A stretch of 64,000 nt of DNA, from positions 56,870-120,869 of the forward strand of contig CAJPFJ010000002.1 of assembly GCA_905339155.1 (NCBI GenBank). The letters are read 5' to 3'. The notes under the pieces are model-generated. The model made no database searches and had not been told where the DNA came from. It saw only the letters and a program-made list of their open reading frames with translations. Source of the DNA: Methanosarcinales archaeon. GTDB taxonomy: Archaea; Halobacteriota; Methanosarcinia; Methanosarcinales; Methanoperedenaceae. This document shows positions 9,701 to 18,325 of this stretch, in pieces. The translations under genes and the position numbers were made by a program. How positions within the stretch are numbered: position 1 is the first letter of the stretch; the number at the start of each line of letters is the position of its first letter.

Positions 9701-10242
9701 TTTAAGGCCAGGTCTTTTTTCTCATCGAACTCAGCAACGCCTGCGATCTCATCTATGATTTTTCGCCTTTCGGTCTGGGTCATTTCGATGATAGCTGTGA
9801 CATCACCCTGCATGACCACATTATAACCTTCCGGTGTTATCTTGGCTTTTGAAAGGTAATTATGAATATCATTTAAACTTACTGCTTTTTCATTAAAATA
9901 ATAGTAACTGTAATAACCGGATTCAGTACGTCTTATTTTGCGTGTTATGACAATCTCGTCTGAATCCACTGGCATTTCCCTGTCAGTATTGTCAAAATGT
10001 ATTGTGACCTGGGCAAAATCCCGTTTTACTTTTGTATCGCCATTAAAAATAAGATCTGTAAGTTTCTCAGCCCGCAAAACCCTGGAACTTGAGAGGCCAA
10101 GACAAAAAAGGATGCTATCGACTATATTTGATTTACCGCTTCCGTTTGGGCCGGAAATGGTCATGAATTCATCAAAGAAAGGTATTTTTACTTTTTTTCC
10201 AAAGGATTTGAAGTTTTGAAGCTCTATCTCTTTGATATGCAC
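6730..10242 (-). CDS. smc: Chromosome segregation ATPase SMC
   Basis: This 1170-residue SMC protein compacts and helps segregate the chromosome as the core of archaeal condensin. Order: N-terminal ATPase lobe with Walker A GPNGSGKS (residues 31-38), first coiled coil, hinge around residues 510-670 (GPVDAILRARKDKELPGIYG onwards, with Gly-rich GGAMTGGSIKSR), second coiled coil, then the C-terminal lobe with ABC signature LEAMSGGEKSL and Walker B FYAFDEIDMFLD. The start is GTG at 10242, overlapping the stop codon of the upstream coiled-coil gene by one base, so the two are translationally coupled. The usual kleisin ScpA is not adjacent. Confidence 0.97.
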   Translation of the reverse strand: MHIKEIELQNFKSFGKKVKIPFFDEFMTISGPNGSGKSNIVDSILFCLGLSSSRVLRAEKLTDLIFNGDTKVKRDFAQVTIHFDNTDREMPVDSDEIVITRKIRRTESGYYSYYYFNEKAVSLNDIHNYLSKAKITPEGYNVVMQGDVTAIIEMTQTERRKIIDEIAGVAEFDEKKDLALNELEIVRERIERVDIILAEVDDQMSKLRQERDQALKYKSLRDEKRKYEGYILIARQKDAKLELERLGGELQEKETKKIDIIKQIEDRKKELLDIEEKLSALNSLIIQKGEGEQIALRKELESIRGEISRCMSTIELAENEINDIDSQKRKAFLDVDTVQGKIMEFDAKLKEETRRNETIKGEVSDKNTQLLILKSKISEVDAKFVETRDRLSAAKLGLETVKNEKNELMREEDRLLDAARRKSSESRDRELEIEDAISKMKSAGFDATNTKAGIEEISGKKRELSRDLIDLEKNRVQIKSVISDIENTLRTFHQEYAKSEARIRAAAEISYSGPVDAILRARKDKELPGIYGTIAELGKVDKKYSVALEIAAGARLQSVVVDSDEDAARAINYLKERRLGRVTFLPLNKMEGAQKMSKTEKEGIIDYAINLVNYDAKFNPAFWYVFRDTIVSENLTTARRLMGNKRLVTLDGELLEKGGAMTGGSIKSRLSFASGEEDNIKKIAEQISEYEGRRKSAVKKLETLEEHLSGIKSESAGFDNEITRLKVQLAEIEGRGTRLTEVIETRTRELKEIEAARIKIKSDMDNVESQKREKDAAINTILEEIGSIEVLLKGSEVPELNNRAAHIEEEIQRLKSRIRDIEAGINAVTLERKYAQVKIDETRQRLLELDAKKEEHRTRINGLKERIKTFESELNIKRSREKQLGGELLELQDKRALVQKEQSSVKDRFLDTQRLNIDIDRNLQALYSTKDALTDQIILLDNEIAGLGIERNEEIPSSSAITQRLQALVRAMEKLEPVNMRAIDEYNDVENRQKDLKSRRDILFNEREELLIRIKKYEELKKESFMETFNGVNEQFKQVFAELSEGTGSLFLEKPDEPFTGGMTIKAQPSEKTLQRLEAMSGGEKSLTALSLLFAIQQYRPAPFYAFDEIDMFLDAVNAERVARRIQKSAGNAQFIVVSLRKPMIEAAKHTIGVAMQENNISSVTGIRLN

Positions 10243-10934
10243 TATTTACCTCTTCTCAAGGTCTCGCTTATTTCCACCCCTTCCATTATCTTTTCACTTT
10301 TCTTTGTTGTCGGTTTTTTTAGTTGTTCTTTCTGCTCTTCTCTTGCCTTTTCTTCCGCATCAATGGGCTTTTCGTTAGCTTCAATTATAGGCGCTTGTTT
10401 TTTCTTTTCCCTGGGAACATAATTATCAGCTATGATGTACTGGGGTTTTGGCCTTTCCTTCTGTGCAGGCTTTACTTCTTCCTTACGCTTTATCTCTTCT
10501 TTTGGCCTGGCCTCCTGTCTTGCCCTTACCTCTTCCCTTGATTTGGTGGGTTTTAATTCATGGATTATTGATTTCTGGTCAAGAAGCTCTTTCATGACCC
10601 CATCATAAGCGCTGTTAAGCTCAATGAGCTTGCGTTCCATCCTTTCTATACGGTTATCATACTGGCGCATTACATCTATTTCAGTATTCTTTTTCTCCAT
10701 GATTGAATCCCGGAGGGATTTATTCATCTGGATTATATCATTGATCTTTTCGCCAAATTTTGTCCTCATGTCTTCCAGTGTGGATTCTCTAAGCTTTATT
10801 TTATCAGTAAAGCGTTTTTCCATTTCAATGACAATGGATTCCCGCAATGCTTCCTGCATTTGTGTAAACTCTTTATCCCTTGCAGCCAGTTTTTGCTCAA
10901 GTCTTTCTATTATGATATCCCTTTCAGTGCTCAT
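10242..10934 (-). CDS. Coiled-coil protein coupled to SMC, unknown function
   Basis: A 230-residue, strongly charged protein. Residues 1-125 look like a continuous coiled coil. Residues 130-230 are a low-complexity Lys/Glu/Arg/Pro-rich tail with repeated KEE/KKP patterns, probably disordered. There is no signal peptide, membrane segment or catalytic motif. It does not look like a ScpA or ScpB winged-helix kleisin partner. Its stop overlaps the smc start by one base, so it is very likely made together with SMC. A role in chromosome organisation is inference from context. Confidence 0.65.
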   Translation of the reverse strand: MSTERDIIIERLEQKLAARDKEFTQMQEALRESIVIEMEKRFTDKIKLRESTLEDMRTKFGEKINDIIQMNKSLRDSIMEKKNTEIDVMRQYDNRIERMERKLIELNSAYDGVMKELLDQKSIIHELKPTKSREEVRARQEARPKEEIKRKEEVKPAQKERPKPQYIIADNYVPREKKKQAPIIEANEKPIDAEEKAREEQKEQLKKPTTKKSEKIMEGVEISETLRRGK

Positions 10935-11024
10935 CTTGATCCCTCTTTTTCTTAACGGTTAAAATGGTCAAATAGTTTTTGGTAAATCTCTTCGCAGTAT
11001 AAACATACTTTTAAGTTAAATAAT

Positions 11025-12323
11025 TTATGGAGATAAACGCCTTCTGTCTCGCGGGAATAAAACGACCTCACGGATATTTTCAATCCCGAGCATTGTCATT
11101 AGCAGGCGTTCTGCTCCGACTCCCCAGCCGGAATGGGGTGGCATACCGTATTTGAAAGCCTTGAGGTAGAAATCAAAACCATCCGCATTCAATCCCTGCG
11201 CAGTTATCCGTCCTTTCAGTAATTCAGGATCATGAACGCGCTGCGCTCCCGAAGAAAGCTCCATGCGCGGGTGCATCATATCAAAGGCCCTGCACAATTC
11301 TGGTTTATCTTCATATGGCAAAGCATAGAATGGTTTGATCTTAGAAGGCCAGTCAGTAATGAAATAATGTTCACCGATAGTTCTCCCTATGGAGTGTTCG
11401 GATTCAGTAGAAAGATCGTCGCCCCATTCGATCTGTTCGCCATTATCTTTTGCGATCTTGATGGCTTCAGTATAGGTTATTCTCTTGAAGGGAAGCTGCG
11501 GAATTTTTATTTCAACTCCCAGGTTTTTCAAATATATCTGGCCATTTCGGGCAACATAGGTGTAAACATAATTTATAAGGTTCTCAAGTACCACCATTAC
11601 ATCTTCGTTGTCAATGAAACTTGCTTCAATATCAATAGATGTAGCTTCATTCAGGTGTTTTCTCGTGTCATGTTCCTCTGCCCGGAAGATAGGTCCGATC
11701 TCATAAACGCGGTCAAGTCCTCCTGACATCATAAGCTGTTTGAATAATTGCGGGCTCTGGTTGAGGAATGCTTCGCGTTCAAAATAAGTGATCGGAAAAA
11801 GCGCTGTTCCACCTTCTGTGGCTGTAGCTACTACTTTTGGGGTTGTGATCTCCACAAAACCTTCCCTGTCAAGGTATTCGCGGATACTTTTTAAAAGAAG
11901 GTTGCGGATCCTGAATATCGATGTTGTCCTGAGGCGCCGCATGTCCATAAAGCGCACATCCAGACGGGTATCAAGGTCTGCGTCCACTTTGCCCGTGGTA
12001 TCCATCGGCAGCGGTGATTCGGCTTTTCCAAGTACAGTAACAGCTGTCGGGACAAGTTCATAACCATTTGGCGCTTTTGCTTCTTTCTTGACAGTTCCTG
12101 TAACAGATACGACCGATTCGCGGCTTATGCTTTTAACGACCTCAAGCACCCCCTTATCTATGGCTTTCTTAAAAAGCGTGACCTGTATGAGTCCTTCCCT
12201 GTCCCTCACAACAAGGAAAGTAATTCCTCCAAGGTCGCGTATCTCATGCGCCCATCCGCAAACGGTGACGGTGTTGCCGTTCATTTCCGGGGTTATCTGG
12301 TTTGAGTAATGAGTTCTTATCAT
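11025..12323 (-). CDS. aspS: Aspartyl-tRNA synthetase (archaeal type)
   Basis: A 432-residue class IIb synthetase charging tRNA-Asp. The N-terminal OB-fold anticodon-binding domain ([18 protein letters not shown], ~residues 15-32) leads into the catalytic core with motif 2 [19 protein letters not shown] (~213-231) and motif 3 [15 protein letters not shown] (~400-414). It lacks the large bacterial insertion (GAD domain), which marks the archaeal form. Whether it also charges tRNA-Asn (non-discriminating) cannot be told without seeing whether the genome carries AsnRS or GatCAB. ATG at 12323 begins [10 protein letters not shown], as in homologues. Confidence 0.96.
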   Translation of the reverse strand: MIRTHYSNQITPEMNGNTVTVCGWAHEIRDLGGITFLVVRDREGLIQVTLFKKAIDKGVLEVVKSISRESVVSVTGTVKKEAKAPNGYELVPTAVTVLGKAESPLPMDTTGKVDADLDTRLDVRFMDMRRLRTTSIFRIRNLLLKSIREYLDREGFVEITTPKVVATATEGGTALFPITYFEREAFLNQSPQLFKQLMMSGGLDRVYEIGPIFRAEEHDTRKHLNEATSIDIEASFIDNEDVMVVLENLINYVYTYVARNGQIYLKNLGVEIKIPQLPFKRITYTEAIKIAKDNGEQIEWGDDLSTESEHSIGRTIGEHYFITDWPSKIKPFYALPYEDKPELCRAFDMMHPRMELSSGAQRVHDPELLKGRITAQGLNADGFDFYLKAFKYGMPPHSGWGVGAERLLMTMLGIENIREVVLFPRDRRRLSP

Positions 12324-12383
12324 TGGTATCAGGGGGCTTTAATGAGCAGGAGGATTATTAATATATCGGGATTGAGAAAAATC

Positions 12384-13025
12384 CTATTCGGCCAATATCC
12401 GGTTTTGAAATAAAGTATATATGTATGGTCTTGGCTCACCCGAAGGCATATAATATGTATAATCAAAATATTCAAGCAGGCTAAAATCCTCGCCCAGGAA
12501 CTTTGCAAGCATGTTCTGGTCATAATTTTTAACATCCAGACCGCTGCACTTTTTTGCTCCCTTTAATGAAAAGGCAGCGATAATAACATAGCCACCTTTT
12601 CTAATCACTTTCTTCAGAGTGGATAAATACATGCGCTGCTGGTGTTCTTCTAATAGAAAATGTAAAACTGCCCTATCATGCCACACCGCAATATCTCTTA
12701 AATTTTGGATATGGATTGGCTGGGTAATATCATCTGTTATCCATCTCACTGCCGAGGCTTTTTCTTTACCCAATCTTTCTTTTAGCTTGTTCAAAGCTAT
12801 TTCACTAATATCAGCAGCAATGATATTATTAAATCCTTGATCAATAAGATAATCGATAAATGTTGATGCACCTGCCCCCACATCTAATATTGGTTCATTT
12901 TTATTAATATTGCATTTAGATAATAATTTCATAGAAGGTGCAGGAATTTCTTCATACCATGTCAGCTCATCTGGATCTAATGCCTCATATATTTCATTCC
13001 AGTGTTCTTTAATTGAGGTATTCAT
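12384..13025 (-). CDS. Class I SAM-dependent methyltransferase
   Basis: A 213-residue Rossmann methyltransferase. Motif I is PILDVGAGASTFIDYL (~residues 44-59), followed by the acidic end of strand 2 (AADIS, ~72). WITDDIT (~96-102) and WHDRAVLHFL (~114-123) resemble the methyltransferase-11/12 families that include thiol, metalloid and small-molecule methylases. The N-terminal WNEIYEALDPDELTWYEE fits the same group. The substrate is unknown. It stands alone, upstream of aspS on the same strand with a 60-bp gap. Confidence 0.82.
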   Translation of the reverse strand: MNTSIKEHWNEIYEALDPDELTWYEEIPAPSMKLLSKCNINKNEPILDVGAGASTFIDYLIDQGFNNIIAADISEIALNKLKERLGKEKASAVRWITDDITQPIHIQNLRDIAVWHDRAVLHFLLEEHQQRMYLSTLKKVIRKGGYVIIAAFSLKGAKKCSGLDVKNYDQNMLAKFLGEDFSLLEYFDYTYYMPSGEPRPYIYTLFQNRILAE

Positions 13026-13200
13026 TTTTATCCTCCATCTTTCTTATTTTGGCAGTATCATTCTTAATAATCAATTATGTCAAATAACTGTTTCCTCTGA
13101 AAAAATAGATTTAAGTTAATTTTATAAGGTATTAGAATTAAGTAATACTAATAAGAAGGGTAGTGGTTAACTATCAATCGAAATTGGGAGGCATATTAAT

Positions 13201-13446
13201 ATGAACGAGAATGATAATCTGGAAATTCCCTCTGGACTCACATCAAGAGTTGTGGTATCAATAATAGTTTTCTTTGGCTTGTTGATTTTTGCAATAATTT
13301 ATGTTGCATTTTTCGCTTCATCATTTAGCCTTTTTCAGCAGATTGCTATTATTCTGATTGCCTTACTCGTGGCGATAGCGATTCTCGCAGTTATGTGGAC
13401 TTCCTGGGGCATTAAGTATGGCAAAGAATGGAAAGGCTGTAAATAA
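13201..13446 (+). CDS. Small two-helix membrane protein
   Basis: An 81-residue protein with two clear membrane segments (~residues 17-36 and ~42-64) and a short basic tail. A strong Shine-Dalgarno sequence (GGGAGG at 13185-13190) precedes ATG 13201. A TATA-like TTTTATAAGG at ~13118-13127 supports an independent promoter. The family is not recognised. The layout is like many small archaeal inner-membrane proteins. It converges on the aconitase-family gene. Confidence 0.6.
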   Translation: MNENDNLEIPSGLTSRVVVSIIVFFGLLIFAIIYVAFFASSFSLFQQIAIILIALLVAIAILAVMWTSWGIKYGKEWKGCK

Positions 13447-13513
13447 TAGTATTGGAATTTAAGACATGCAAGTGGTTCCCTGCTGTCCCGGAACTGCGGA
13501 GCTTGATAAATCT

Positions 13514-14782
13514 TCAAACCTTTCTCGGGTCCTTTATCTCCCCATACAGAGCGCTTGCCGCTGCCGTTGCCGGTGATGAAAGATACACAAAAGCATCAGG
13601 GCTTCCCTGCCTCCCTTTGAAATTCCTGTTTGATGTTGAAAGTCCGACTTCTCCTTTGCCAAGAAGCCCGAATGAACCGCCCATACACGGCCCGCAGCAT
13701 GGCGACTCAACGATAGCGCCCGCTTCCATGAACTGCTCCACGTACCCGGCGCGAAGGGTCTTCATATATTCAGTATGCGAGGCCGGGATTATCAGCAGGC
13801 GAACACCTTTTGCAACTTTTTCGCCATTCATCATCTTAGCAACGATCTCAATATCTTCAAAGCGCCCATTGGTGCATGAGCCCACGAACACCTGGTCGAT
13901 CTTTGTTCCTTCCACTTCTTCAACCGATTTCACATTATCAACATTATGCGGGCAAGCAACCTGCGGTGAGAGATCACTTACATCATATTGTTTGATTTCG
14001 GAAAAAGATGCATCCTCATCGCTCTTCCACTTCGGGTCAAGCACAAAACCCGGTATCCTTTCCTTAAGGTATTTTTCTGTTGTCTTATCGGCTTCCACAA
14101 TTCCTGCCTTTGCGCCCATTTCGATAGCCATGTTGGACATGGTCATCCTGCCCGGAATATCCATATTTCTGACAGTTGAACCGCAAAATTCAGCGGTCAT
14201 GTAACGTGCGCCTTCAACACCCACATCACCGATAAGATGCAAAATGACATCTTTCGGGTAAACGCATTTTGGCAGCTTTCCTTCAACCTCAAATCTAAAC
14301 GTCGCAGGTACGCGGAACCACAGCTTCCCGGTTGCAAAAACAAATGCCATATCAGTGCTTCCTATACCTGTCGAAAAAGCGCCAAGCGCACCATAAGCGC
14401 ATGTATGAGAATCAGAACCCACAATAAGGTCGCCCGGTCTTACATGACCTTTCTCTGGCATCACCTGGTGGCATACTCCCTCAAAAACATCATAATTCAG
14501 GATATCCTGCTCTTTTGCGAACTGGCGAAGGAAAATATGGTTCGCTGCGGCATTCAGTGAATCTGCAGGGACCTGGTGGTCAAAAAGAATTACTATCTTT
14601 CCTGGATCCCAGACCTTCTGGTTTTTCTTGCCTTTGACGATTTCCCTGAAACCCTCAACGGCAAGCGGACCCGTGATGTCATGTGTCATGGCGCAATCAA
14701 TATTTGCGAGGACAAAATCTCCTGCTTTTACTTTTTTGTTAGTTGCTTTACTGAATATCTTTTCTGAAATCGTTTGTGCCAT
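13514..14782 (-). CDS. leuC: 3-isopropylmalate dehydratase / homoaconitase large subunit
   Basis: A 422-residue large subunit of the aconitase family in its short, two-subunit archaeal form. It holds the [4Fe-4S] cluster through Cys in VGSCTNGR (~residues 300-307) and the CCGPCMGG pair (~360-367), and carries the DSHTC active-site motif (~130-134). The holoenzyme isomerises either isopropylmalate (leucine synthesis) or homocitrate-type acids (2-oxosuberate/coenzyme B synthesis in methanogens). The small subunit, whose loop sets substrate choice, is not adjacent. Function therefore stays between LeuC and HacA. No operon partners. Confidence 0.9.
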   Translation of the reverse strand: MAQTISEKIFSKATNKKVKAGDFVLANIDCAMTHDITGPLAVEGFREIVKGKKNQKVWDPGKIVILFDHQVPADSLNAAANHIFLRQFAKEQDILNYDVFEGVCHQVMPEKGHVRPGDLIVGSDSHTCAYGALGAFSTGIGSTDMAFVFATGKLWFRVPATFRFEVEGKLPKCVYPKDVILHLIGDVGVEGARYMTAEFCGSTVRNMDIPGRMTMSNMAIEMGAKAGIVEADKTTEKYLKERIPGFVLDPKWKSDEDASFSEIKQYDVSDLSPQVACPHNVDNVKSVEEVEGTKIDQVFVGSCTNGRFEDIEIVAKMMNGEKVAKGVRLLIIPASHTEYMKTLRAGYVEQFMEAGAIVESPCCGPCMGGSFGLLGKGEVGLSTSNRNFKGRQGSPDAFVYLSSPATAAASALYGEIKDPRKV

Positions 14783-14867
14783 GGATCATTCTTGATAGCG
14801 TGGAATTATTTAATCTTTTGGAGATATCAGAACATTTTAATGCCAAAGGGGTGCATTTTGTAATATT

Positions 14868-16727
14868 ATGACGGAAGAATTTTGTATAGTTCCTGATACA
14901 AGTGTAATAATTGACGGTCGGATAACAGCAAAATTGAAAGCTGGAGAATTCAAATCGGCCAGGATCATAATTGCCGAAGCGCTTATGTCCGAGCTTGAAG
15001 CGCAGGCAAACCGCGGGAAAGAGATGGGCTTTAAAGGATTAGAAGAGCTAAAAGAACTTAGCGACATGGCAAAAAGAGGGGAGATCACCCTTGAATTCAC
15101 AGGAAAAAGACCGTCCTTTGAGCAGATAAAACTTGCATCAGGAGGTGAGATCGATGCCATGATAAGAGGGATAGCCGTCGAGAATAATGCTCTTTTCATC
15201 ACAAGTGACAGGGTACAATCGGAAGTAGCGCGCGCCAAAGGGTTGAATGTGGAATACCTTATGCCCCTCATGGAAGAATTAAAAGCCCTTGCTATCGAAG
15301 ATTATTTTACTGACGATACTCTTTCAGTTCACCTCAAGGTAAATGTCCAACCTTGCGCAAAAAGAGGTACTGTGGGAAAGCAGAAACTTGTGAAAATCAG
15401 GGAAGAGGCCAGCACGGAAAAAGAGCTTCGCATGATCACAAGAGAACTAATAGAAAGAACAAAACGAGACCCGGACTCTCACCTTGAAATAGAGTACGAG
15501 GGTGTCATGGTATTCCAGATAGGATCCATGCGCATAGCAATTGCCAGGCCGCCATTTTCGGACGGGATGGAAATAACAGCGGTAAGACCGATAGCGCAAG
15601 TCCGGCTTGATGATTATAAGCTCAGCAAGGAATTGAAAACCAGGATCATCGAACGGCAGCGGGGAATTCTTGTGGCAGGCCCGCCCGGGGCAGGGAAATC
15701 TACGTTTGCAGCAAGCGTGGCCGAGGTACTTTTCGAGCAGGGTTTTATTGTCAAAACAATGGAATCTCCTCGCGATCTGCAGGTGCCTGAGGCAATAACA
15801 CAGTATGCGCCCATACAGCGCGATATGGAAAAAACCGCGGATATCCTGCTTCTTGTCAGGCCGGATTACACTATTTATGATGAGGTCAGGAAAACAAAGG
15901 ATTTTCAGGTATTTGCTGACATGAGAATGGCTGGTGTTGGGATGATCGGAGTTGTGCACGCCACAAGGGGCGTAGATGCTATCCAGAGGTTGATCGGGCG
16001 CGTTGAATTGGGGATAATTCCGCAGGTAGTGGACACTGTCATATTCATCGATAAAGGAGAAGTTTCAAAGGTATATGATGTAATATTCACTGTAAAAGTT
16101 CCGCAAGGAATGGTTGAACAGGATCTTGCAAGACCTGTGATAACCATAGCGGACTTTGAGACCAGAAAGGTCGAGTATGAAATATATACTTACGGTGAAC
16201 AGGTGGTTGTGATGCCTGTGGCCGGGGTTGAAAGGGAACGTCCAGCCACATGGGGCCTTGCTGTCAGGGAAATTGAAAAAGAATTGATGAGGTATACCGG
16301 CAATAGGGTCGATGTGGAAATAGTATCTGATTCCAGCGCTGCTGTTTACATGGATGAAGAAGATATTGCTGGAGTTATCGGGAAAGGCGGGAAAACTATT
16401 GACCTGATCGAAAAAAAGCTCGGTATACACCTTGATATTCGTGAGAGAAAAGCTGATGCGCCCGGAAAAGAAAGATCAAAATCACAAGTGAAGGAGATCG
16501 GAATTATGAGTTTTGTGCCAGCTATCGAGCGTTCCAAGAAATATGTTATCCTGACCGTCAAGGAACTATCAGGTGCAACTGTAGATGTGTACAGCGGCGA
16601 TGAGTGTCTTTTCACAGCCACAGTAGGAAAAAAGGGTGAGGTGAAGATAGGAAAAGAAACTGAGACTGCTTTTCAAATAATGGAGAATCCTGCTATAGTT
16701 ACAATGAGATTTGGTCGTGAGAAGTAA
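14868..16727 (+). CDS. PIN-ATPase-KH protein, PINA type
   Basis: A 619-residue three-part protein. An N-terminal PIN nuclease-like domain ([11 protein letters not shown] with the first acidic residue at Asp10; [11 protein letters not shown] near residue 100) is followed by a PilT/VirB11-like hexameric ATPase with Walker [10 protein letters not shown] (~270-278) and a [11 protein letters not shown]alker B region (~330). A C-terminal KH domain carries [11 protein letters not shown] (~503-513). The order matches archaeal PINA, which in Sulfolobus is reported to drive Holliday-junction migration with Hjc and Hjm. A role in recombination repair is therefore likely, and RNA binding through KH is possible. 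It is monocistronic. Confidence 0.9.
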   Translation: MTEEFCIVPDTSVIIDGRITAKLKAGEFKSARIIIAEALMSELEAQANRGKEMGFKGLEELKELSDMAKRGEITLEFTGKRPSFEQIKLASGGEIDAMIRGIAVENNALFITSDRVQSEVARAKGLNVEYLMPLMEELKALAIEDYFTDDTLSVHLKVNVQPCAKRGTVGKQKLVKIREEASTEKELRMITRELIERTKRDPDSHLEIEYEGVMVFQIGSMRIAIARPPFSDGMEITAVRPIAQVRLDDYKLSKELKTRIIERQRGILVAGPPGAGKSTFAASVAEVLFEQGFIVKTMESPRDLQVPEAITQYAPIQRDMEKTADILLLVRPDYTIYDEVRKTKDFQVFADMRMAGVGMIGVVHATRGVDAIQRLIGRVELGIIPQVVDTVIFIDKGEVSKVYDVIFTVKVPQGMVEQDLARPVITIADFETRKVEYEIYTYGEQVVVMPVAGVERERPATWGLAVREIEKELMRYTGNRVDVEIVSDSSAAVYMDEEDIAGVIGKGGKTIDLIEKKLGIHLDIRERKADAPGKERSKSQVKEIGIMSFVPAIERSKKYVILTVKELSGATVDVYSGDECLFTATVGKKGEVKIGKETETAFQIMENPAIVTMRFGREK

Positions 16728-17030
16728 TCCGAATAATCCTGAACTTTTTTCTGGCTTTTAAAGCTTTAATGTATATTTTTTCGAAGTTTTTACTGCTGTT
16801 CAATTTGTAAATACTTTCTAATAGATTAAAAACTAATTTAAATCGACTAAATACTATATAATATTAAAAAAACAGTTATTGTACTTTATTATTTGATTTA
16901 GGACGATTATTAAACTCAAAAACAGTCAACATCTTTATATATATTTCGCCATAAAACGAACGATCGGGATATTCTGCGGATATGAATTTTGCAGAACATC
17001 AGAAAAAATAAAACAAAAGGAGAAAAAAAC
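16728..17030. other. A/T-rich intergenic region with promoter
   Basis: These 303 bp separate the PINA-type gene from the repeat protein. A T-run (ACTTTTTTCTGG, ~16742) and the palindromic TTTTAAAGCTTTAA (~16756-16769) may end the upstream transcript. The rest is very A/T-rich. A TATA-like TTTATATATA sits near 16934, followed by AAAAGGAG at 17015-17022, a good ribosome site for ATG 17031. I see no gene. Confidence 0.55.
16933..16944 (+). promoter_or_regulatory. TATA promoter of the CXXCH repeat protein
   Basis: CTTTATATATAT lies about 90 bp before ATG 17031. A transcription start ~25 bp downstream would give a leader of roughly 65 nt. It is the best TATA-like element in the gap. Confidence 0.45.
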
Positions 17031-17666
17031 ATGAATAATAAAATGAAAATCGGGCTACTGCTTTTATTAACAGTGGCAATGGTATTAGTACCCGGAGCAT
17101 CATCACTGCCAGCCTATGCAGATGCAACAGGTGCTTCATGCGGCACATGTCATGTCAACCCCGGTGGGGGAGGAACATTGACTGCTGTTGGTGAAATCTA
17201 TAAACAGACAGGAAGTCTAACACCGCCCACACCGACACCCACACCGACACCAGTGGTTACTCCAACACCGGAAGTTACTCCAACACCGGAAGTTACTCCA
17301 ACACCGGAAGTTACTCCAACACCAGTGGTTACTCCAACACCAGTGGTTACTCCAACACCGGAAGTTACTCCAACACCAGTGGTTACTCCAACACCGGAAG
17401 TTACTCCAACACCGGAAGTTACTCCAACACCAGTGGTTACTCCAACACCAGTGGTTACTCCAACACCGGAAGTTACTCCAACACCGGCAGTTACTCCAAC
17501 ACCAGTGGTTACTCCGTCATCGGATGATGACCATAATGCAGACTGTAATGAAGACGGACATCATGAAGGTGACCATGAAGAAGAAGTGAACCATGAAAGT
17601 GACCATCATAAAGACCGACACCATGATGGAGTCGATAGAGAACATCAGGAAGAAAACGAAGATTAA
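17031..17666 (+). CDS. Secreted CXXCH protein with Thr/Pro repeats and His/acidic tail
   Basis: A 211-residue exported protein of unknown function. A signal peptide (basic MNNKMK, hydrophobic GLLLLLTVAMVLVP, probable cleavage after the small residues before YADATG) is followed by ASCGTCHVNPGGGG, one CXXCH haem c site. Then come fifteen six-residue units (V/E/A)VTPTP, and a 50-residue tail packed with His, Asp and Glu, likely binding divalent metal. No C-terminal anchor is seen. I chose ATG 17031 because AAAAGGAG lies 9 bases upstream. A TTG at 16989 would add a charged leader in front of the signal. It could be a surface monohaem cytochrome on a rigid stalk, but only the motif supports haem. 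Confidence 0.75.
   Translation: MNNKMKIGLLLLLTVAMVLVPGASSLPAYADATGASCGTCHVNPGGGGTLTAVGEIYKQTGSLTPPTPTPTPTPVVTPTPEVTPTPEVTPTPEVTPTPVVTPTPVVTPTPEVTPTPVVTPTPEVTPTPEVTPTPVVTPTPVVTPTPEVTPTPAVTPTPVVTPSSDDDHNADCNEDGHHEGDHEEEVNHESDHHKDRHHDGVDREHQEENED
17250..17519 (+). repeat. Fifteen tandem 18-bp coding repeats (PxVTPT units)
   Basis: Fifteen head-to-tail 18-bp units occupy exactly 270 bp. They alternate between two near-identical forms, CCAGTGGTTACTCCAACA and CCGGAAGTTACTCCAACA, plus one CCGGCAGTT variant; the last unit ends in GTCA. Order of variable residues: V E E E V V E V E E V V E A V. Near-perfect DNA identity implies recent slippage or recombination, so copy number probably varies between strains. 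The encoded segment is a stiff Thr/Pro linker. It is not a CRISPR: there are no spacers and it lies in frame. Confidence 0.95.
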
Positions 17667-17934
17667 TTCCACGGGTGAGATTAGGATCATGAAACGATTC
17701 TAACCTCTTTTCTTTTTTTAAACATTATTGTCTCTTATTTAAATTATATTGATATTCTGCAAGTTCAATGCATCGTGAAAATGAAAGATAAAAGAAATAT
17801 GAATAAAAGAAATATCAATAGATATTGTTTTACTACTTTACGTAACTATGGCAAGAATACCGAGTGGTCTGGCATATCAGAAAATAATATTGTGAGAACA
17901 AAGAGCAGCATTAAAACCCGTTATGGCTGATTGC

Positions 17935-17962
17935 GCTTTTCATTCGTTTCGAATTGAAAAGC
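17935..17962. repeat. Inverted repeat, 12-bp arms
   Basis: GCTTTTCATTCG pairs with CGAATTGAAAAGC around a 3-4 base loop, with one unpaired T. It lies in the middle of the 659-bp gap, with no gene ending close by and no T-run after it, so it does not look like a simple terminator. Confidence 0.6.
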
Positions 17963-18216
17963 CAGTACACGAACCGATAAGTAATCAGACACACATACTA
18001 ATCCGTTGAATATTGCCCCTCTGTATTCCCAAGTAACCTATTGAAAGTTGGCAATAATATCCTGCAGCTTTGCCGCGTTCTGTCAGCCTGTACAGCAAAA
18101 AGTGCCTTCATGCCTTGAATACACAGATGCATAATTCTTGAATATCAAGGCGAGCAGAATATACAGTCGAACAGACTCTGAAAGTACTCCAAGAATTTTT
18201 GAAATTAAGTGAATAA

Positions 18217-18250
18217 AATTTATATAGTATTGTTGCTAATTATGATTAGC
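18217..18250 (+). promoter_or_regulatory. TATA box and overlapping palindrome before the PstS-like gene
   Basis: AATTTATATAGTA (18217-18229) is a good archaeal TATA box. Ten to twenty bases on, at the expected transcription start, lies the perfect palindrome GCTAAT-TATG-ATTAGC (18235-18250). A dimeric repressor bound there would block initiation, so this is a candidate operator for the three-gene unit. The operator role is inference. Confidence 0.5.
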
Positions 18251-18325
18251 ATAATGCTGATTTGAAGTCCACTAAATAGTCCGCATTATTCTTAAGAACT
18301 AAAGAAACTGAGGAATGATTTATTT

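Larger units (their letters stand above)
17667..18325. other. 659-bp intergenic region without a convincing gene
   Basis: No supported reading frame was found. Contents: a T-rich stretch soon after the repeat protein (~17703-17720) that could terminate it; an inverted repeat at 17935-17962 (GCTTTTCATTCG, loop, CGAATTGAAAAGC); and a G/C-richer block at ~17990-18170. Near the end come a TATA-like element and a short palindrome before the PstS-like gene. The middle could hold a small RNA or a decayed gene, but I cannot demonstrate either. Confidence 0.5.

Noticed and set aside
17250..17519. Tandem repeats that could be mistaken for a CRISPR array
   Set aside because: The units are contiguous with no spacers, are 18 bp long, stay in frame and encode a Thr/Pro linker.
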